Assembly (NCBI RefSeq): GCF_013375935.1 | Contig: NZ_CP056117.1 | Coordinates: forward strand, 4,216,001-4,280,000 | Reading direction: 5' to 3' | DNA from: Enterobacter cloacae | GTDB taxonomy: Bacteria > Pseudomonadota > Gammaproteobacteria > Enterobacterales > Enterobacteriaceae | Length of the DNA: 64,000 nt | Shown: positions 51,906-61,992 of the stretch, one piece after another | How the letters are laid out: the number at the start of each line of letters is the position of its first letter | Position numbering within the stretch: position 1 is the stretch's first letter | The notes under the pieces: model-generated | Databases searched by the model: none | What the model saw: only the letters and a program-made list of their open reading frames with translations | Told to the model about the DNA's origin: nothing | Made by a program: the position numbers and the translations under genes

Positions 51906-52637
51906 ATGAAAAAAGTATTGATTGCCGCGCTGCTTGCTAGCGTCAGCCTTTCCGCTACCGCAGCCCAGACCATCCGTTTCGCCACCGAAGCGTCCTACCC
52001 TCCGTTTGAATCCATTGATGCGAACAACAAGATCGTTGGCTTCGACGTGGACCTGGCAAATGCCCTGTGTAAAGAGATCGACGCGACCTGTACCTTCAGC
52101 AACCAGGCGTTCGACAGCCTGATCCCAAGCCTGAAGTTCCGTCGTATCGATGCCGTGATGGCCGGTATGGACATCACCCCGGAGCGTGAAAAGCAGGTTC
52201 TGTTCACTACCCCTTACTATGACAACTCTGCCCTGTTTATCGGTCAGAAAGGTAAATACGCCTCGGTCGATCTGCTGAAAGGCAAGAAAGTGGGCGTACA
52301 GAACGGCACCACGCACCAGAAATTCATCATGGATAAGCATCCGGAAATCACCACCGTGCCGTATGACAGCTACCAGAATGCGAAGCTGGATCTGCAAAAC
52401 GGTCGTATCGATGCCGTCTTTGGGGATACCGCTGTGGTAACCGAATGGCTGAAAGCGAACGACAAGCTGGCCGCCGTGGGTGACAAAGTGACCGATAAAG
52501 ACTACTTCGGTACAGGTCTGGGTATTGCCGTGCGTCAGGGCAACACCGAGCTGCAGCAGAAATTCAACGCTGCGCTGGAAAAAGTGAAGAAAGACGGCAC
52601 CTACGAAACCATCTACAAAAAATGGTTCCAGAAGTAA
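51906..52637 (+). CDS. artI: ArtI, periplasmic binding protein of the arginine importer
   Basis: 243 residues with signal peptide (cut near ATAAQ), then a solute-binding domain of the SBP_bac_3 family: FATEASYPPFESIDANNKIVG, AGMDITPEREKQV, GTTHQKF. Second gene of artPIQM; 19 bases after artP. About 70% like ArtJ, the paralog at 54204. Confidence 0.95.
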   Translation: MKKVLIAALLASVSLSATAAQTIRFATEASYPPFESIDANNKIVGFDVDLANALCKEIDATCTFSNQAFDSLIPSLKFRRIDAVMAGMDITPEREKQVLFTTPYYDNSALFIGQKGKYASVDLLKGKKVGVQNGTTHQKFIMDKHPEITTVPYDSYQNAKLDLQNGRIDAVFGDTAVVTEWLKANDKLAAVGDKVTDKDYFGTGLGIAVRQGNTELQQKFNAALEKVKKDGTYETIYKKWFQK

Positions 52638-52643
52638 TTCCTG

Positions 52644-53360
52644 ATGAATGAAATTTTTCCTTTAGCAAGCGCCGCCGGGATGACCGTCGGCCTTGCCGTT
52701 TGTGCACTGATTATCGGCCTCGCGCTGGCGATGTTCTTTGCGGTGTGGGAGTCCGTTAAGTGGCGCCCCGTCGCATGGCTCGGCTCAGCGCTGGTGACCG
52801 TGCTGCGCGGGCTGCCGGAAATTCTGGTGGTCCTGTTTATCTATTTCGGCTCCTCGCAGCTGCTGTTAACGCTGTCGGACGGCTTCACCATTAATCTCGG
52901 CTTTGCGCAGATCCCGGTGCAGATGCAGATTGAGAACTTTGACGTCAGCCCGTTCCTGTGCGGCGTGATTGCGCTCTCCCTGCTCTATTCGGCCTATGCC
53001 TCACAGACCCTGCGCGGCGCGCTGAAAGCGGTACCGCAGGGACAGTGGGAATCCGGCCAGGCGCTGGGCATGTCGAAGGCGGCGATCTTCTTCCGCCTGG
53101 TGATGCCGCAGATGTGGCGTCATGCCCTGCCGGGTTTAGGGAACCAGTGGCTTGTGCTGCTGAAAGACACCGCGCTGGTGAGCCTGATAAGCGTAAATGA
53201 TTTGATGCTGCAAACCAAAAGCATCGCTACCCGCACCCAGGAGCCGTTTACCTGGTACATTGTGGCGGCGGCTATCTACCTGGCGATCACGTTGCTGAGT
53301 CAGTACATCCTCAAGCGCATCGACCTGCGTGCAACGCGTTTTGAACGGAGGCCAGGCTGA
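52644..53360 (+). CDS. artQ: ArtQ, arginine importer permease
   Basis: 238 residues with about five membrane helices and the permease EAA-like loop ([20 protein letters not shown]) that docks on ArtP. Starts six bases after artI, and its stop shares one base with the ArtM start. Confidence 0.96.
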   Translation: MNEIFPLASAAGMTVGLAVCALIIGLALAMFFAVWESVKWRPVAWLGSALVTVLRGLPEILVVLFIYFGSSQLLLTLSDGFTINLGFAQIPVQMQIENFDVSPFLCGVIALSLLYSAYASQTLRGALKAVPQGQWESGQALGMSKAAIFFRLVMPQMWRHALPGLGNQWLVLLKDTALVSLISVNDLMLQTKSIATRTQEPFTWYIVAAAIYLAITLLSQYILKRIDLRATRFERRPG

Positions 53361-54028
53361 TGCTGGATTATTTACCCGAACTGATGAAAGGGCTGCACAC
53401 CAGCCTGACGCTGACCGTGGCGTCTATCATCGTGGCGCTGATCCTGGCGCTGTTCTTCACCATCGTCCTGACGCTGAAAACGCCAGTACTGGTGTGGATT
53501 GTCCGCGGCTACATTACGCTGTTTACCGGTACGCCGCTGCTGGTGCAGATCTTCCTGATTTACTACGGCCCGGGGCAGTTCCCGTCGTTGCAGAACTATC
53601 CGGTTATCTGGCACCTGCTCTCTGAGCCGTGGCTGTGCGCCCTGATTGCCCTCTCGCTGAACAGCGCGGCCTACACCACGCAGCTGTTCTACGGCGCGAT
53701 CCGCGCCATCCCGGAAGGCCAGTGGCAGTCCTGCGGTGCGCTGGGGATGAGCAAAAAGGACACGCTGGCGATCCTGCTGCCCTACGCGTTTAAGCGCGCG
53801 CTGTCCTCTTATTCGAACGAGGTCGTCCTGGTGTTCAAAAGTACCTCGCTGGCCTACACCATCACCCTGATGGAGGTGATGGGCCACGGGCAGCTGCTGT
53901 ACGGGCGTACCTACGACGTGATGGTGTTCGGTGCGGCTGGCCTGGTGTATCTGGTGGTCAACGGTCTGCTGACGCTGATGATGCGCCTGATCGAGCGTAA
54001 GGCGCTGGCGTTTGAGCGCAGAAATTAA
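53360..54028 (+). CDS. artM: ArtM, arginine importer permease
   Basis: 222 residues with about five membrane helices and the loop GAIRAIPEGQWQSCGALGMS. Partner of ArtQ in the inner membrane. Last gene of artPIQM; a strong terminator follows. Confidence 0.96.
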   Translation: MLDYLPELMKGLHTSLTLTVASIIVALILALFFTIVLTLKTPVLVWIVRGYITLFTGTPLLVQIFLIYYGPGQFPSLQNYPVIWHLLSEPWLCALIALSLNSAAYTTQLFYGAIRAIPEGQWQSCGALGMSKKDTLAILLPYAFKRALSSYSNEVVLVFKSTSLAYTITLMEVMGHGQLLYGRTYDVMVFGAAGLVYLVVNGLLTLMMRLIERKALAFERRN

Positions 54029-54058
54029 CCGGGCAGATGCATAAACCATATATTCAAA

Positions 54059-54092
54059 GGCGGATAACCTGATGGGTTGTCCGCTTTTTTTT
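54059..54092 (+). terminator. Terminator of artPIQM
   Basis: GGCGGATAACC, a TGAT loop, and GGGTTGTCCGC followed by TTTTTTTT, 30 bases past artM. The T run is strong. Confidence 0.93.
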
Positions 54093-54122
54093 ATTCAGCA
54101 ATTAATATTTAATCATATTTAT

Positions 54123-54136
54123 TGCATATAAATTCA
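54123..54136 (+). promoter_or_regulatory. ArgR box upstream of artJ
   Basis: TGCAT-ATAA-ATTCA, one change from the ArgR consensus. A weaker second box may lie about 20 bases upstream (TAATATTTAATCAT). ArgR repression of artJ is known in E. coli. Confidence 0.7.
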
Positions 54137-54203
54137 TTAAGTGGCATTGTACCTCCATGCCGCAGACACGGCGCATAATGACAAGACAGACGGGAGCTTC
54201 ACA

Positions 54204-54935
54204 ATGAAAAAGTTAGTTCTGGCCGCACTACTCGCTACCTTCGCCGCTGGCGCATCAGCCGCAGATAAAATCAGTTTCGGCGTTTCTGCCACCTATCCGC
54301 CGTTTGAATCGCTGGATGCCAGCAACCAGATCGTCGGCTTCGACATCGACCTGGCGAAAGCGCTGTGCAAGCAGATGCAGGCCGACTGCACCTTTACTAA
54401 CCACGCGTTTGACAGCCTGATCCCGTCCCTGAAGTTTAAAAAATACGACGCGGTGATCTCCGGTATGGACATCACGCCAGAGCGCAGCAAGCAGGTGGCC
54501 TTCACCGACCCGTACTACGCCAACTCGGCGGTGGTGATTGCGAAGAAAGGGGCTTATAAATCCTTCGACGAGCTGAAGGGCAAACGCATCGGCATGGAAA
54601 ACGGCACCACGCACCAGAAGTACCTGCAGGACAAACATCCTGAAGTGAAAACCGTGGCCTATGACAGCTACCAGAACGCGATCATCGACCTGAAAAATGG
54701 CCGTATCGACGGGGTATTCGGCGACACCGCCGTGGTGAACGAGTGGCTGAAAACCAACCCGCAGCTGGGAACGGCAACGGAGAAAGTAACCGATCCGCAG
54801 TATTTCGGCACCGGTCTGGGCATTGCGGTTCGTCCGGATAACAAGGCGCTGCTGGAAAAACTGAACGGCGCGCTGAAAGCGATCAAAGCTGACGGCACGT
54901 ACCAGAAAATCAGCGAGCAGTGGTTCCCGCAGTAA
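54204..54935 (+). CDS. artJ: ArtJ, periplasmic arginine-binding protein
   Basis: 243 residues starting MKKLVLAALLATFAAGASAA (signal peptide), then SBP_bac_3: GVSATYPPFESLDASNQIVG, SGMDITPERSKQV, GTTHQKYLQ. High-affinity arginine-binding protein. ATG at 54204 has GGGAG upstream; an upstream extension of 21 residues lacks a signal peptide and was rejected. Confidence 0.96.
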   Translation: MKKLVLAALLATFAAGASAADKISFGVSATYPPFESLDASNQIVGFDIDLAKALCKQMQADCTFTNHAFDSLIPSLKFKKYDAVISGMDITPERSKQVAFTDPYYANSAVVIAKKGAYKSFDELKGKRIGMENGTTHQKYLQDKHPEVKTVAYDSYQNAIIDLKNGRIDGVFGDTAVVNEWLKTNPQLGTATEKVTDPQYFGTGLGIAVRPDNKALLEKLNGALKAIKADGTYQKISEQWFPQ

Positions 54936-54974
54936 CCTCTTTTTGTCGGGTGGTCCGGCCTGCGGGGGTGGTCT

Positions 54975-55005
54975 GTAGGCCGGATAAGCGCAGCGCCACC
55001 CGGCA
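54975..55005. repeat. REP-type palindrome between artJ and the sensor kinase gene
   Basis: GTAGGCCGGATAAGCGCAGC then GCCACCCGGCA: a typical enterobacterial REP arm pair with a GC-rich centre. A further GGGTGGTCCGGCC arm lies just left (54949-54961). It lies between two converging genes and may act as a transcript end. Confidence 0.8.
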
Positions 55006-55010
55006 ATTTC

Positions 55011-56480
55011 TCACAGCGGCACGAAGAATCTGAACCGCGCCCCGCTCGCCGACTCCATCAGCCCAACCCCTCCACCGTGCAGCTCCAGCATTCTTTTCAC
55101 GATTAACAGCCCTAACCCGCCCCGGTTTTCCCGCGCCGCCTGCGGCTGTAGCGCCGAAGGACGCTGGAACAGATCGTCGCGCAGCGCCGCATCGACGCCC
55201 GTTCCGCTGTCAGCCACTTCAACCTGCAGCCGATCGTTCTCCTGCCACACCGCCAGCCGAATATCGCCCCCCGCTGGCGTATGGCGTATCGCGTTATCCA
55301 GCAGGTTGGTGACCACCCGTTCAATCATGGACACGTCGGCGTTCACCAGCGGCAGCGGCCCGGGGACATCAATATGCAGGTTCAGCTCACGCGTGCGGGC
55401 GGCCAGTTCAAACTTCTGCGCGACGTCAGATATCAGCTCCGCCATCGCAAAACGCTCGCGCTGGGGCCTGATGCCGCCGTGCTCAAGACGCGCCAGTTCG
55501 AACAGCTGCTGCGAGAGATGACGCACCTTTTGCCCCTGACGCAGCGCGGTGGCAAGATATTGCTGATGCTCCTGCGGCGTCAGCGTCGCGGATTTGAGCG
55601 AGAGAGTTTCGAGATAGCCCAGCAGGGAGGTCAGCGGCGTGCGCAGATCGTGTGAAATATTGGCGATAAACTCCCGGCGCTGGCGGTCGCTGTCCGCCAG
55701 CCGATCCCACTGGGAGGTGATTTTGCGCGCCAGCTCGATAAAGCTGTTGCGCAGGATTGCCACTTCATCCCGGCCGGCAGCCTCCAGCGGCTGGGCCGCC
55801 AGCCGCCCGATCGCGCTGATGCTGTCCTGCTCAAGCCCGGCCACGTCCTTCGTCAGCTGTTTAACCGGACGCGTTACCCAGTACCAGAGCAGCAGCCCCG
55901 CCAGCAGGCCAAACAGCGCCACCAGCAGCATGGACCACAGCGCCGTACTCCAGAGCGCCTTATGCCAGGCCATCTCCGCCAGCGCGTTGGACTCCTCCCC
56001 CTGCAAAATAATGTACAGATACCCCTTCAGCTCGCCGTCCTGCCGCAGCGGCGTGGCGCTGAACACCTTCCTGTTCTGGCTGCGGGGATCGTCGCCGAAT
56101 ACCGGCATCACCGTCCCGCTCAGGAAGCTCTGTATCGGAGCGAGGTCAATTTTTTGCCGCTTGATGTGGCCCGGCGGCGCGGCGTCTGCCAGCACGTCGC
56201 CATCGGGCGAGACGACGTAAAGCTCAACGCTCGGGTTAAAGGTCATTAGCCTATCGAACAGCGGCTTTAAGGCGCCCCGATCGACCCTGCCCTGCGCATC
56301 CAGAATCGGTTCCCGCTGGACGATCTGCTGGGCCAGTCCGCCGGAGAGCCGCTGCACCATCGCGTTACCGTACTGCATGCTGCTGTAGAGCTGCACCGCG
56401 CAGGCCACGGTAGCGCAGAGCAGCAGTAACGCCGTAAACAGCAGCGTCAGGCGCTGGCTCAGGCTAAAGCGACGCATCAT
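55011..56480 (-). CDS. Membrane sensor histidine kinase, unnamed two-component system
   Basis: 489 residues: TM1 (~12-32), periplasmic sensor domain (~35-172) with a QGEES-type region and no obvious PAS, TM2 (~178-200), HAMP, HisKA with His277 in FIANISHDLRTPLTS, and HATPase_c with N, G1 (DSGTG) and G2 (GGLGLLIVKRML). Not recognised as an E. coli K-12 kinase; it resembles the BaeS/CusS class. It overlaps the response regulator gene by 17 bases. Its ligand is unknown. Confidence 0.9.
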   Translation of the reverse strand: MMRRFSLSQRLTLLFTALLLLCATVACAVQLYSSMQYGNAMVQRLSGGLAQQIVQREPILDAQGRVDRGALKPLFDRLMTFNPSVELYVVSPDGDVLADAAPPGHIKRQKIDLAPIQSFLSGTVMPVFGDDPRSQNRKVFSATPLRQDGELKGYLYIILQGEESNALAEMAWHKALWSTALWSMLLVALFGLLAGLLLWYWVTRPVKQLTKDVAGLEQDSISAIGRLAAQPLEAAGRDEVAILRNSFIELARKITSQWDRLADSDRQRREFIANISHDLRTPLTSLLGYLETLSLKSATLTPQEHQQYLATALRQGQKVRHLSQQLFELARLEHGGIRPQRERFAMAELISDVAQKFELAARTRELNLHIDVPGPLPLVNADVSMIERVVTNLLDNAIRHTPAGGDIRLAVWQENDRLQVEVADSGTGVDAALRDDLFQRPSALQPQAARENRGGLGLLIVKRMLELHGGGVGLMESASGARFRFFVPL

Positions 56481-57171
56481 GGTTCAGCTCCGCAAATTTG
56501 TAGCCTTTGCCCCACACGGTGCGAACGATCTCCGGTTCGGCGGCATCTTTTTCAATTTTGATGCGCAGGCGGTTGATGTGGGTGTTAACGGTGTGTTCGT
56601 AGCCTTCGTGCTGATAGCCCCACACCTGCTCCAGCAGGGCCAGACGCGAGAAGACCTCGCCAGGATGGCGGGCAAAGAAATAGAGCAGTTCAAACTCGCG
56701 CGGAGTGAGGTCGACGAGCTGACCGTGCAGGCGCACGGTGCGCGCCAGCGGATCGATAGTCAGGCCGTGCGCCTGAATAATGCCGTCCGTCTGCGCCTGC
56801 CCCATCGCCTGCTGGCGGCGGAACAGCGCCTTAATGCGGGCAATCAGCTCCTGCACCGAGAAGGGTTTTGCCAGGTAGTCATCCGCCCCGGTTTCCAGGC
56901 CGGTAATACGATCGGTTTCGCTGCTGCGGGCGCTAATGATGATTATCGGCAGGTAGCGGGTCATCTGGCGGATACGGCGACAAATCTCCAGGCCGTCGAC
57001 GTTAGGCAGCATCAGATCGAGGATCACCGCGTCCCACGGCTGTTTTTCCAGAAGCGGTAACGCCTTTCCCCCGTCCGGCTCGTGGGTAATGGCATAGCCT
57101 TCGTCTTCTAAGTTGAGTCGCAGAAGCGCCGCGATATCGTGGTCATCTTCCACCAGCAGGATCTGCTTCAT
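56464..57171 (-). CDS. OmpR/PhoB-class response regulator, partner of the kinase
   Basis: 235 residues: receiver domain with DD at 9-10, phospho-acceptor Asp52 (ILDLMLPN), Thr/Ser switch, Lys102 (LAKPFS); C-terminal winged helix with EVFSRLALLEQVWGY and THINRLRIKIE. ATG at 57171 chosen over one six codons upstream because AAGG lies before it. It lies between artJ and rlmC, where E. coli K-12 has no such genes. Confidence 0.92.
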   Translation of the reverse strand: MKQILLVEDDHDIAALLRLNLEDEGYAITHEPDGGKALPLLEKQPWDAVILDLMLPNVDGLEICRRIRQMTRYLPIIIISARSSETDRITGLETGADDYLAKPFSVQELIARIKALFRRQQAMGQAQTDGIIQAHGLTIDPLARTVRLHGQLVDLTPREFELLYFFARHPGEVFSRLALLEQVWGYQHEGYEHTVNTHINRLRIKIEKDAAEPEIVRTVWGKGYKFAELNHDASL

Positions 57172-57243
57172 GGGTAAGCCTTCATTCAATTTTTATGACG
57201 TAAGCTTACCTGATTTCGCAGGGATGAAGAGTTCACATTTTGT

Positions 57244-58371
57244 TTAAGATTTCACGAGCAACGTCAGCACTTCGTAATGCGCGGTGTGCGGGAACATATC
57301 AAAGAGCTGAACGCGCTCAATGCGGTAACCCGGCAGGCTGGCGATATCTTTCGCCATGGTTTGTGCGTTACAGCTGGAGTAGACGATAACGCCCGGCGCC
57401 ATCTGGCTCAGGTAGTCGCAGAGCGCCTGGCCAATGCCCCGGCGCGGCGGGTTGACCAGCACCAGCTCCGGCACGTTGCCCTGCCCGGTGGCGAACCGGG
57501 TGGAGTCGAGCGCCTGAAAGCGCAGGTTCGTTAACCCCAGCTCCGCGGCGGACTGCTTCGCGCAGGCAATCGCCTCGGCAGAAATTTCAATCCCGGTGAG
57601 CTGCATGTCCGGCGTGGCGCAGTGCAGGCCAAAGCCGCCGACGCCGCAGAACAGATCCCACATGTGATGAACATGCAGCGCGCGCACCCAGTCGCGCGCG
57701 GTGGCGTACAGCGCGCTGGCAACGGCCGGGTTAGTCTGGAAGAAGCTTTGCGGACGGATCCACAGCGGCACGTCGTTGAAACGCTCCGCCAGCGCATGCT
57801 GTTCGGTGAAGAATATCTCTTTCTCCCCTTCCATGATAGCCATATGCACCGGCTGAATATTGGCGGTGATGACCCTGAGCTGCGGCAGCCGCGCCTGGAG
57901 CCACGGCAGCGCCGCGCGCAGCTGCTCCAGTTTGCTTTCCGAACGCAGCACGAAGCGCAGCATCATGCCGCCGTCGATCTGGCTTTCGGTAAGCAGGAGG
58001 TATTTCAGCTCGCCGCGCCTGCGGGCGACGCTGTAGGGCGTTAACCCCGCGCGGGCGATAAACGGCTTAAGCGCGGCAAACACCGGCTCAAACGAGGCGG
58101 GATACAGCGGGCAGGCGGTGAGGTCTTCCGGGGTGCCGTCACGGTGCAGCATGCCCAGCAGCGGCTTTTCGACGCTGCCGCTGACCACCATTTTGGCTTT
58201 ATTACGAAAGCCCTGCTCCGGCCCGCTGACGGGTGCGCACCACTCGCCCACCGCGTGGCCGGCAAGCAGCTGCTGGAGATCGGCCATTTTGGCGGTGAGT
58301 TGTTGAGAGACCGGCTGTTCTATCCACTGACAGGAGCGGCAGCGGCCGGCGTCATAGAGTGCGCACTGCAT
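57244..58371 (-). CDS. rlmC: RlmC, 23S rRNA (uracil-747-C5)-methyltransferase
   Basis: 375 residues, same length as E. coli. N-terminal 4Fe-4S cysteines (C3, C11, C14 in [14 protein letters not shown], and TACPLYP), SAM site [20 protein letters not shown] and the catalytic Cys in YSSCNAQTM. It makes m5U747 in 23S rRNA. Confidence 0.97.
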   Translation of the reverse strand: MQCALYDAGRCRSCQWIEQPVSQQLTAKMADLQQLLAGHAVGEWCAPVSGPEQGFRNKAKMVVSGSVEKPLLGMLHRDGTPEDLTACPLYPASFEPVFAALKPFIARAGLTPYSVARRRGELKYLLLTESQIDGGMMLRFVLRSESKLEQLRAALPWLQARLPQLRVITANIQPVHMAIMEGEKEIFFTEQHALAERFNDVPLWIRPQSFFQTNPAVASALYATARDWVRALHVHHMWDLFCGVGGFGLHCATPDMQLTGIEISAEAIACAKQSAAELGLTNLRFQALDSTRFATGQGNVPELVLVNPPRRGIGQALCDYLSQMAPGVIVYSSCNAQTMAKDIASLPGYRIERVQLFDMFPHTAHYEVLTLLVKS

Positions 58372-58411
58372 AGGAAAACCTTAAGGATCACGAGGGCTGC
58401 GATTATACACA

Positions 58412-58885
58412 TTATTGCAGGCGGAAGAACCGCCGACTGGAGGCCGGGATAAAAAGCAGGCACAAGACCAGCATGTCCGGCAGCTTCTGCATGACCAGTG
58501 AATGGAAAATTTCGCGGCGGGAGCTGCCGGGAATGCTGAACAGTTCAGGATAACCATAGCCCAGCGAGGCGGCCCACAGATAGCTGGCTGCGGCGATCTG
58601 CGTCAGCAGATAGACCCATCGCGCCCAGTTGCGCCCTTTTACCAGCGAGAACGCGCAGTAGATTTCAATAAACACCAGCATCAGGCTGCTGAGAAACACC
58701 AGCGTCAGATTCCACGTCTGCGCGCTGCGGTGAATAAATTCCCCCATCCCGCGCGGGCCCAGCGTGTTCATTATCATCAGCACGTCCAGGCAGCGGATCA
58801 TAATAATGGCGAGCGCCGCCACCTGCACCAGCGCAGGAACGTTCGGACGAGCGTGCGAATGACGTGTTTTTTGCAAGAATCCCAA
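58412..58885 (-). CDS. ybjO: YbjO, inner-membrane protein
   Basis: 157 residues starting at TTG (GFLQKTRHSHARPNVPALVQ), with about four hydrophobic segments (~20-38, ~55-75, ~85-105, ~130-148). E. coli YbjO starts MMGFL at a slightly upstream position; here the ancestral ATG is replaced, and ACA precedes the TTG. GGAAG lies eight bases upstream. Function unknown. Confidence 0.9.
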   Translation of the reverse strand: MGFLQKTRHSHARPNVPALVQVAALAIIMIRCLDVLMIMNTLGPRGMGEFIHRSAQTWNLTLVFLSSLMLVFIEIYCAFSLVKGRNWARWVYLLTQIAAASYLWAASLGYGYPELFSIPGSSRREIFHSLVMQKLPDMLVLCLLFIPASSRRFFRLQ

Positions 58886-58951
58886 TGTTTTTACTTCCCT
58901 GAAAAACAGTGCCGCGTCATACGCGGCACATCACTGGAAATAATAATTCCT

Positions 58952-59797
58952 TCAGCCGCGTCTTGCACGCTGGATATCGCGCATGCGCTGCTTTTCCGCG
59001 CGCGCCATCAAATACCAGGCGATAAATCCGACAATTCCGACCACGCCGAGGATGATGGACGCCAGGGCGTTGATTTCCGGATTCACCCCCATGCGCACGC
59101 TGGAGAAGACCAGCATCGGCAGCGTCGTCGCGCCCGGGCCCGAGACAAAGCTGGCGATAACCAGGTCGTCGAGCGAGAGCGTGAACGCCAGCAGCCAGCC
59201 GGAGATCACCGCAGGCATAATCATCGGCAGCGTGATGATGAAGAAAACCTTCAGCGGCGTTGCGCCAAGATCCATCGCCGCCTCTTCAATGGAGCGATCC
59301 AGCTCGCGCAGGCGCGAGGAGATCACCACCGCCACGTACGCCGTACAGAAGGTAACGTGCGCCAGCCAGATGGTAAGCATACCGCGATCCGCCGGCCAGC
59401 CGATGGCGTGCGCCAGCGCCACGAACAGCAGCAGCAGCGACAGGCCGGTGATCACGTCCGGCATCACCAGCGGCGCGGTGATCATAAACGCAAAGCCGTT
59501 GGCCCCGCGGAAGCGGCCAAAGCGCACCATCACCAGCGCGGCAATCGTGCCCAGCACGCAGGCCATCGTCGCCGCCAGCGCCGCAATGGTCAGGCTTAGC
59601 CCGACTGCGCTCATCATCGCATCGTCATGGAACAGCGCGCTGTACCAGCGCGTGGACCAGCCCGCCCAGACGGTGACCAGCTTCGAGCTGTTGAACGAGT
59701 AGATCACCAGCATCAGCATTGGCGCGTACAGGAAGGTAAAGCCAATCACCAGGATCAGGATTCGCCACGGAGAGCGTACTACCGGCAGGTTGTTCAT
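58952..59797 (-). CDS. potI: PotI, putrescine importer permease
   Basis: 281 residues with six membrane helices and the EAA loop EEAAMDLGATPLKVFF. Permease of the PotFGHI putrescine importer. It overlaps potH by four bases. Confidence 0.97.
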   Translation of the reverse strand: MNNLPVVRSPWRILILVIGFTFLYAPMLMLVIYSFNSSKLVTVWAGWSTRWYSALFHDDAMMSAVGLSLTIAALAATMACVLGTIAALVMVRFGRFRGANGFAFMITAPLVMPDVITGLSLLLLFVALAHAIGWPADRGMLTIWLAHVTFCTAYVAVVISSRLRELDRSIEEAAMDLGATPLKVFFIITLPMIMPAVISGWLLAFTLSLDDLVIASFVSGPGATTLPMLVFSSVRMGVNPEINALASIILGVVGIVGFIAWYLMARAEKQRMRDIQRARRG

Positions 59798-60747
59798 CCG
59801 TGGTCTCCCATCTGCTTCTGCTGGTGTTTATGGAACCACATGATCGGCACGATCAGCAGCAGGAGCATGACGATCGCCACCGCCGAGGCCACCGGCCAGT
59901 CGCGGTTATTAAAGAACTCCTGCCACAGCACGCGGCCAATCATAATGCTGTCCGGCCCGCCGAGCAGTTCGGGGATCACAAACTCCCCCACCGCCGGGAT
60001 AAAGACCAGCATCGACCCGGCAATGATCCCGCCCCTGGTCAGCGGCACGATGACGCTGAAGAAGGTCTTCAGCGGACGCGCGCCAAGATCGAGCGAGGCT
60101 TCCACCAGCGAGTAGTCAATACGCGTCAGGGCCGTGTAAATCGGCAGCACCATAAACGGCAGGTAGGCATAAACAATCCCGATATACACCGCGAGGTTGG
60201 TGTGCAGGATCGTCAGCGGCTGGTCGATAACGCCAAGCCACAGCAGGACGTTATTCAGTATGCCGTTATTTTTCAGGATCCCCATCCAGGCGTACACGCG
60301 GATGAGGAACGAGGTCCACGACGGAAGGATCACCAGCAGCAGTAGAATGTTTCGCGTCGACGGCTTGCTGTGCGCCACCGCCCACGCCAGCGGGTAGCCC
60401 ATCAGCAGACAGCAGATCGTGGAGACCGCCGCCACCTGTAACGACTGCAAGTAGGCTTCAAAATAAAGCGGATCCTCGGTCAGCTGCAGGAAATTACCGA
60501 GGTTTAAGGTCAGCGTAAACTGTCCGTCCGCCCACTCCCACAGATCGGTGTACGGCGGGATCGCCCGCACCATCTCCGCCAGGCTGATCTTAAAGACGAT
60601 CAGGAACGGCAGCAGAAACAGCAGGATCAGCCAGATATACGGCATGGCGATGACCAGCTTGCGGCCGTGTGCCATCTGCGTGCGCGCCAGCCAGTGCGCG
60701 AAACCGCCCGGCGTTTTGACGCGGGCTGGAGGTTCAAGTGTACTCAT
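59794..60747 (-). CDS. potH: PotH, putrescine importer permease
   Basis: 317 residues with six membrane helices and the EAA loop EASLDLGARPLKTFF. Partner of PotI. It lies nine bases after the potG stop and overlaps potI by four bases. Confidence 0.97.
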   Translation of the reverse strand: MSTLEPPARVKTPGGFAHWLARTQMAHGRKLVIAMPYIWLILLFLLPFLIVFKISLAEMVRAIPPYTDLWEWADGQFTLTLNLGNFLQLTEDPLYFEAYLQSLQVAAVSTICCLLMGYPLAWAVAHSKPSTRNILLLLVILPSWTSFLIRVYAWMGILKNNGILNNVLLWLGVIDQPLTILHTNLAVYIGIVYAYLPFMVLPIYTALTRIDYSLVEASLDLGARPLKTFFSVIVPLTRGGIIAGSMLVFIPAVGEFVIPELLGGPDSIMIGRVLWQEFFNNRDWPVASAVAIVMLLLLIVPIMWFHKHQQKQMGDHG

Positions 60748-60756
60748 GACCGCTCC

Positions 60757-61890
60757 TTATACCGTCAGGACTACGCAGCTGTCCGCATCCCAGCACAGGC
60801 TCACCTCGTCGCCCCAGGTCGGCTGTCCCTTGCGATACCGGTGTTCGTTCTGCAGCTGGGCGCTGAGCATCTGCCCGCTTTTCAGGCGCACGTGGTAGAT
60901 AGAAAGGTCGCCCAGGTAGGCAATGTGCACCACTTCGCCCACGGCAAAGTTGTAGCCATCGGCGGGCGGCTCATCGCAGAGCATGATTTTTTCCGGGCGC
61001 AGAGCAACGTAGACCGGCACGTTGTCCATCACGGCGTTATCCGGATCCACCTTAAGCGGGTGCACCAGCCCCGGCGATTCGATCACCAGGCCGTCCTCCT
61101 CACGCGCTTTCAGCAGCCCTTCGAAGACGTTCACCGAGCCGATAAACTCCGCGCTGTAGCGGGTGGTCGGGTGCTCGTAGATCTCCTCCGGCTCGCCAAT
61201 CTGCACGAACTTACCGCGATTCATGATCGCAATGCGCCCGGCCATGGTCATCGCCTCTTCCTGGTCATGGGTCACCATCACGCAGGTTGCCCCCACGCGC
61301 TCGAGAATATCCACCACCTCAAGCTGCATACGGTCGCGCAGCTTTTTATCCAGCGCACCCATCGGTTCGTCGAGCAGTAAGAGCTTCGGACGCTTGGCAA
61401 GGCTTCTCGCCAGCGCCACGCGCTGACGCTGGCCGCCGGAAAGCTGGTGCGGCTTACGCTTCGCGAACTCCTGCATGTGCACCAGGCTCAGCATCTCTGC
61501 CACGCGCGCGGTGATTTCGGCTTTCGGCAGTTTGTCCTGCTTCAGGCCGAAGGCGATGTTCTGCTCAACGGTCATGTGCGGAAACAGCGCGTAGGACTGG
61601 AACATCATGTTAATGGGCCGCTGGTACGGCGGCACGCTGGAAAGATCGACACCGTCGAGCACAATCTGCCCGGCGGTCGGCTGTTCAAACCCGGCGAGCA
61701 TGCGCAGCAGGGTCGATTTACCGCAGCCGGACGCGCCGAGGAGAGCAAAAATCTCACCCTTGTAGATCGTCAGGCTGACGTCGTCCACGGCATGCTGACC
61801 GTCGAAGGACTTGGTGAGGTTACGAATTTCAAGAAGCGGGGTCAGCGCTTTACGGACTTTCGCCTGCGGGCGGGGGATCGCGTCATTCAC
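60757..61890 (-). CDS. potG: PotG, putrescine importer ATPase
   Basis: 377 residues, same as E. coli, starting at a GTG at 61890 with NDAIPRPQAKVRKAL following. Walker A GASGCGKST, signature LSGGQRQRVALARSL, Walker B LLLLDEPMGALD, and a C-terminal TOBE-like domain. GGAG lies eight bases upstream. A longer frame of 32 codons runs into a REP unit and was rejected. Confidence 0.97.
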   Translation of the reverse strand: MNDAIPRPQAKVRKALTPLLEIRNLTKSFDGQHAVDDVSLTIYKGEIFALLGASGCGKSTLLRMLAGFEQPTAGQIVLDGVDLSSVPPYQRPINMMFQSYALFPHMTVEQNIAFGLKQDKLPKAEITARVAEMLSLVHMQEFAKRKPHQLSGGQRQRVALARSLAKRPKLLLLDEPMGALDKKLRDRMQLEVVDILERVGATCVMVTHDQEEAMTMAGRIAIMNRGKFVQIGEPEEIYEHPTTRYSAEFIGSVNVFEGLLKAREEDGLVIESPGLVHPLKVDPDNAVMDNVPVYVALRPEKIMLCDEPPADGYNFAVGEVVHIAYLGDLSIYHVRLKSGQMLSAQLQNEHRYRKGQPTWGDEVSLCWDADSCVVLTV

Positions 61891-61947
61891 GGGGTGCTCT
61901 CCGGCAGAAAACAAATCATGGTGCAGGCGCACCAGAACGGTGCGCCC

Positions 61948-61981
61948 GTTGCCGGGAGCGCTACGCGTGCCCGGCCTACAG
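61948..61981. repeat. REP-type palindrome between potF and potG
   Basis: GTTGCCGGGAGCGCTACGCG then TGCCCGGCCTACAG. Intra-operonic REPs in E. coli often protect upstream mRNA; here it separates abundant PotF from the rest. Confidence 0.8.
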
Positions 61982-61992
61982 CTCACGGGTAA

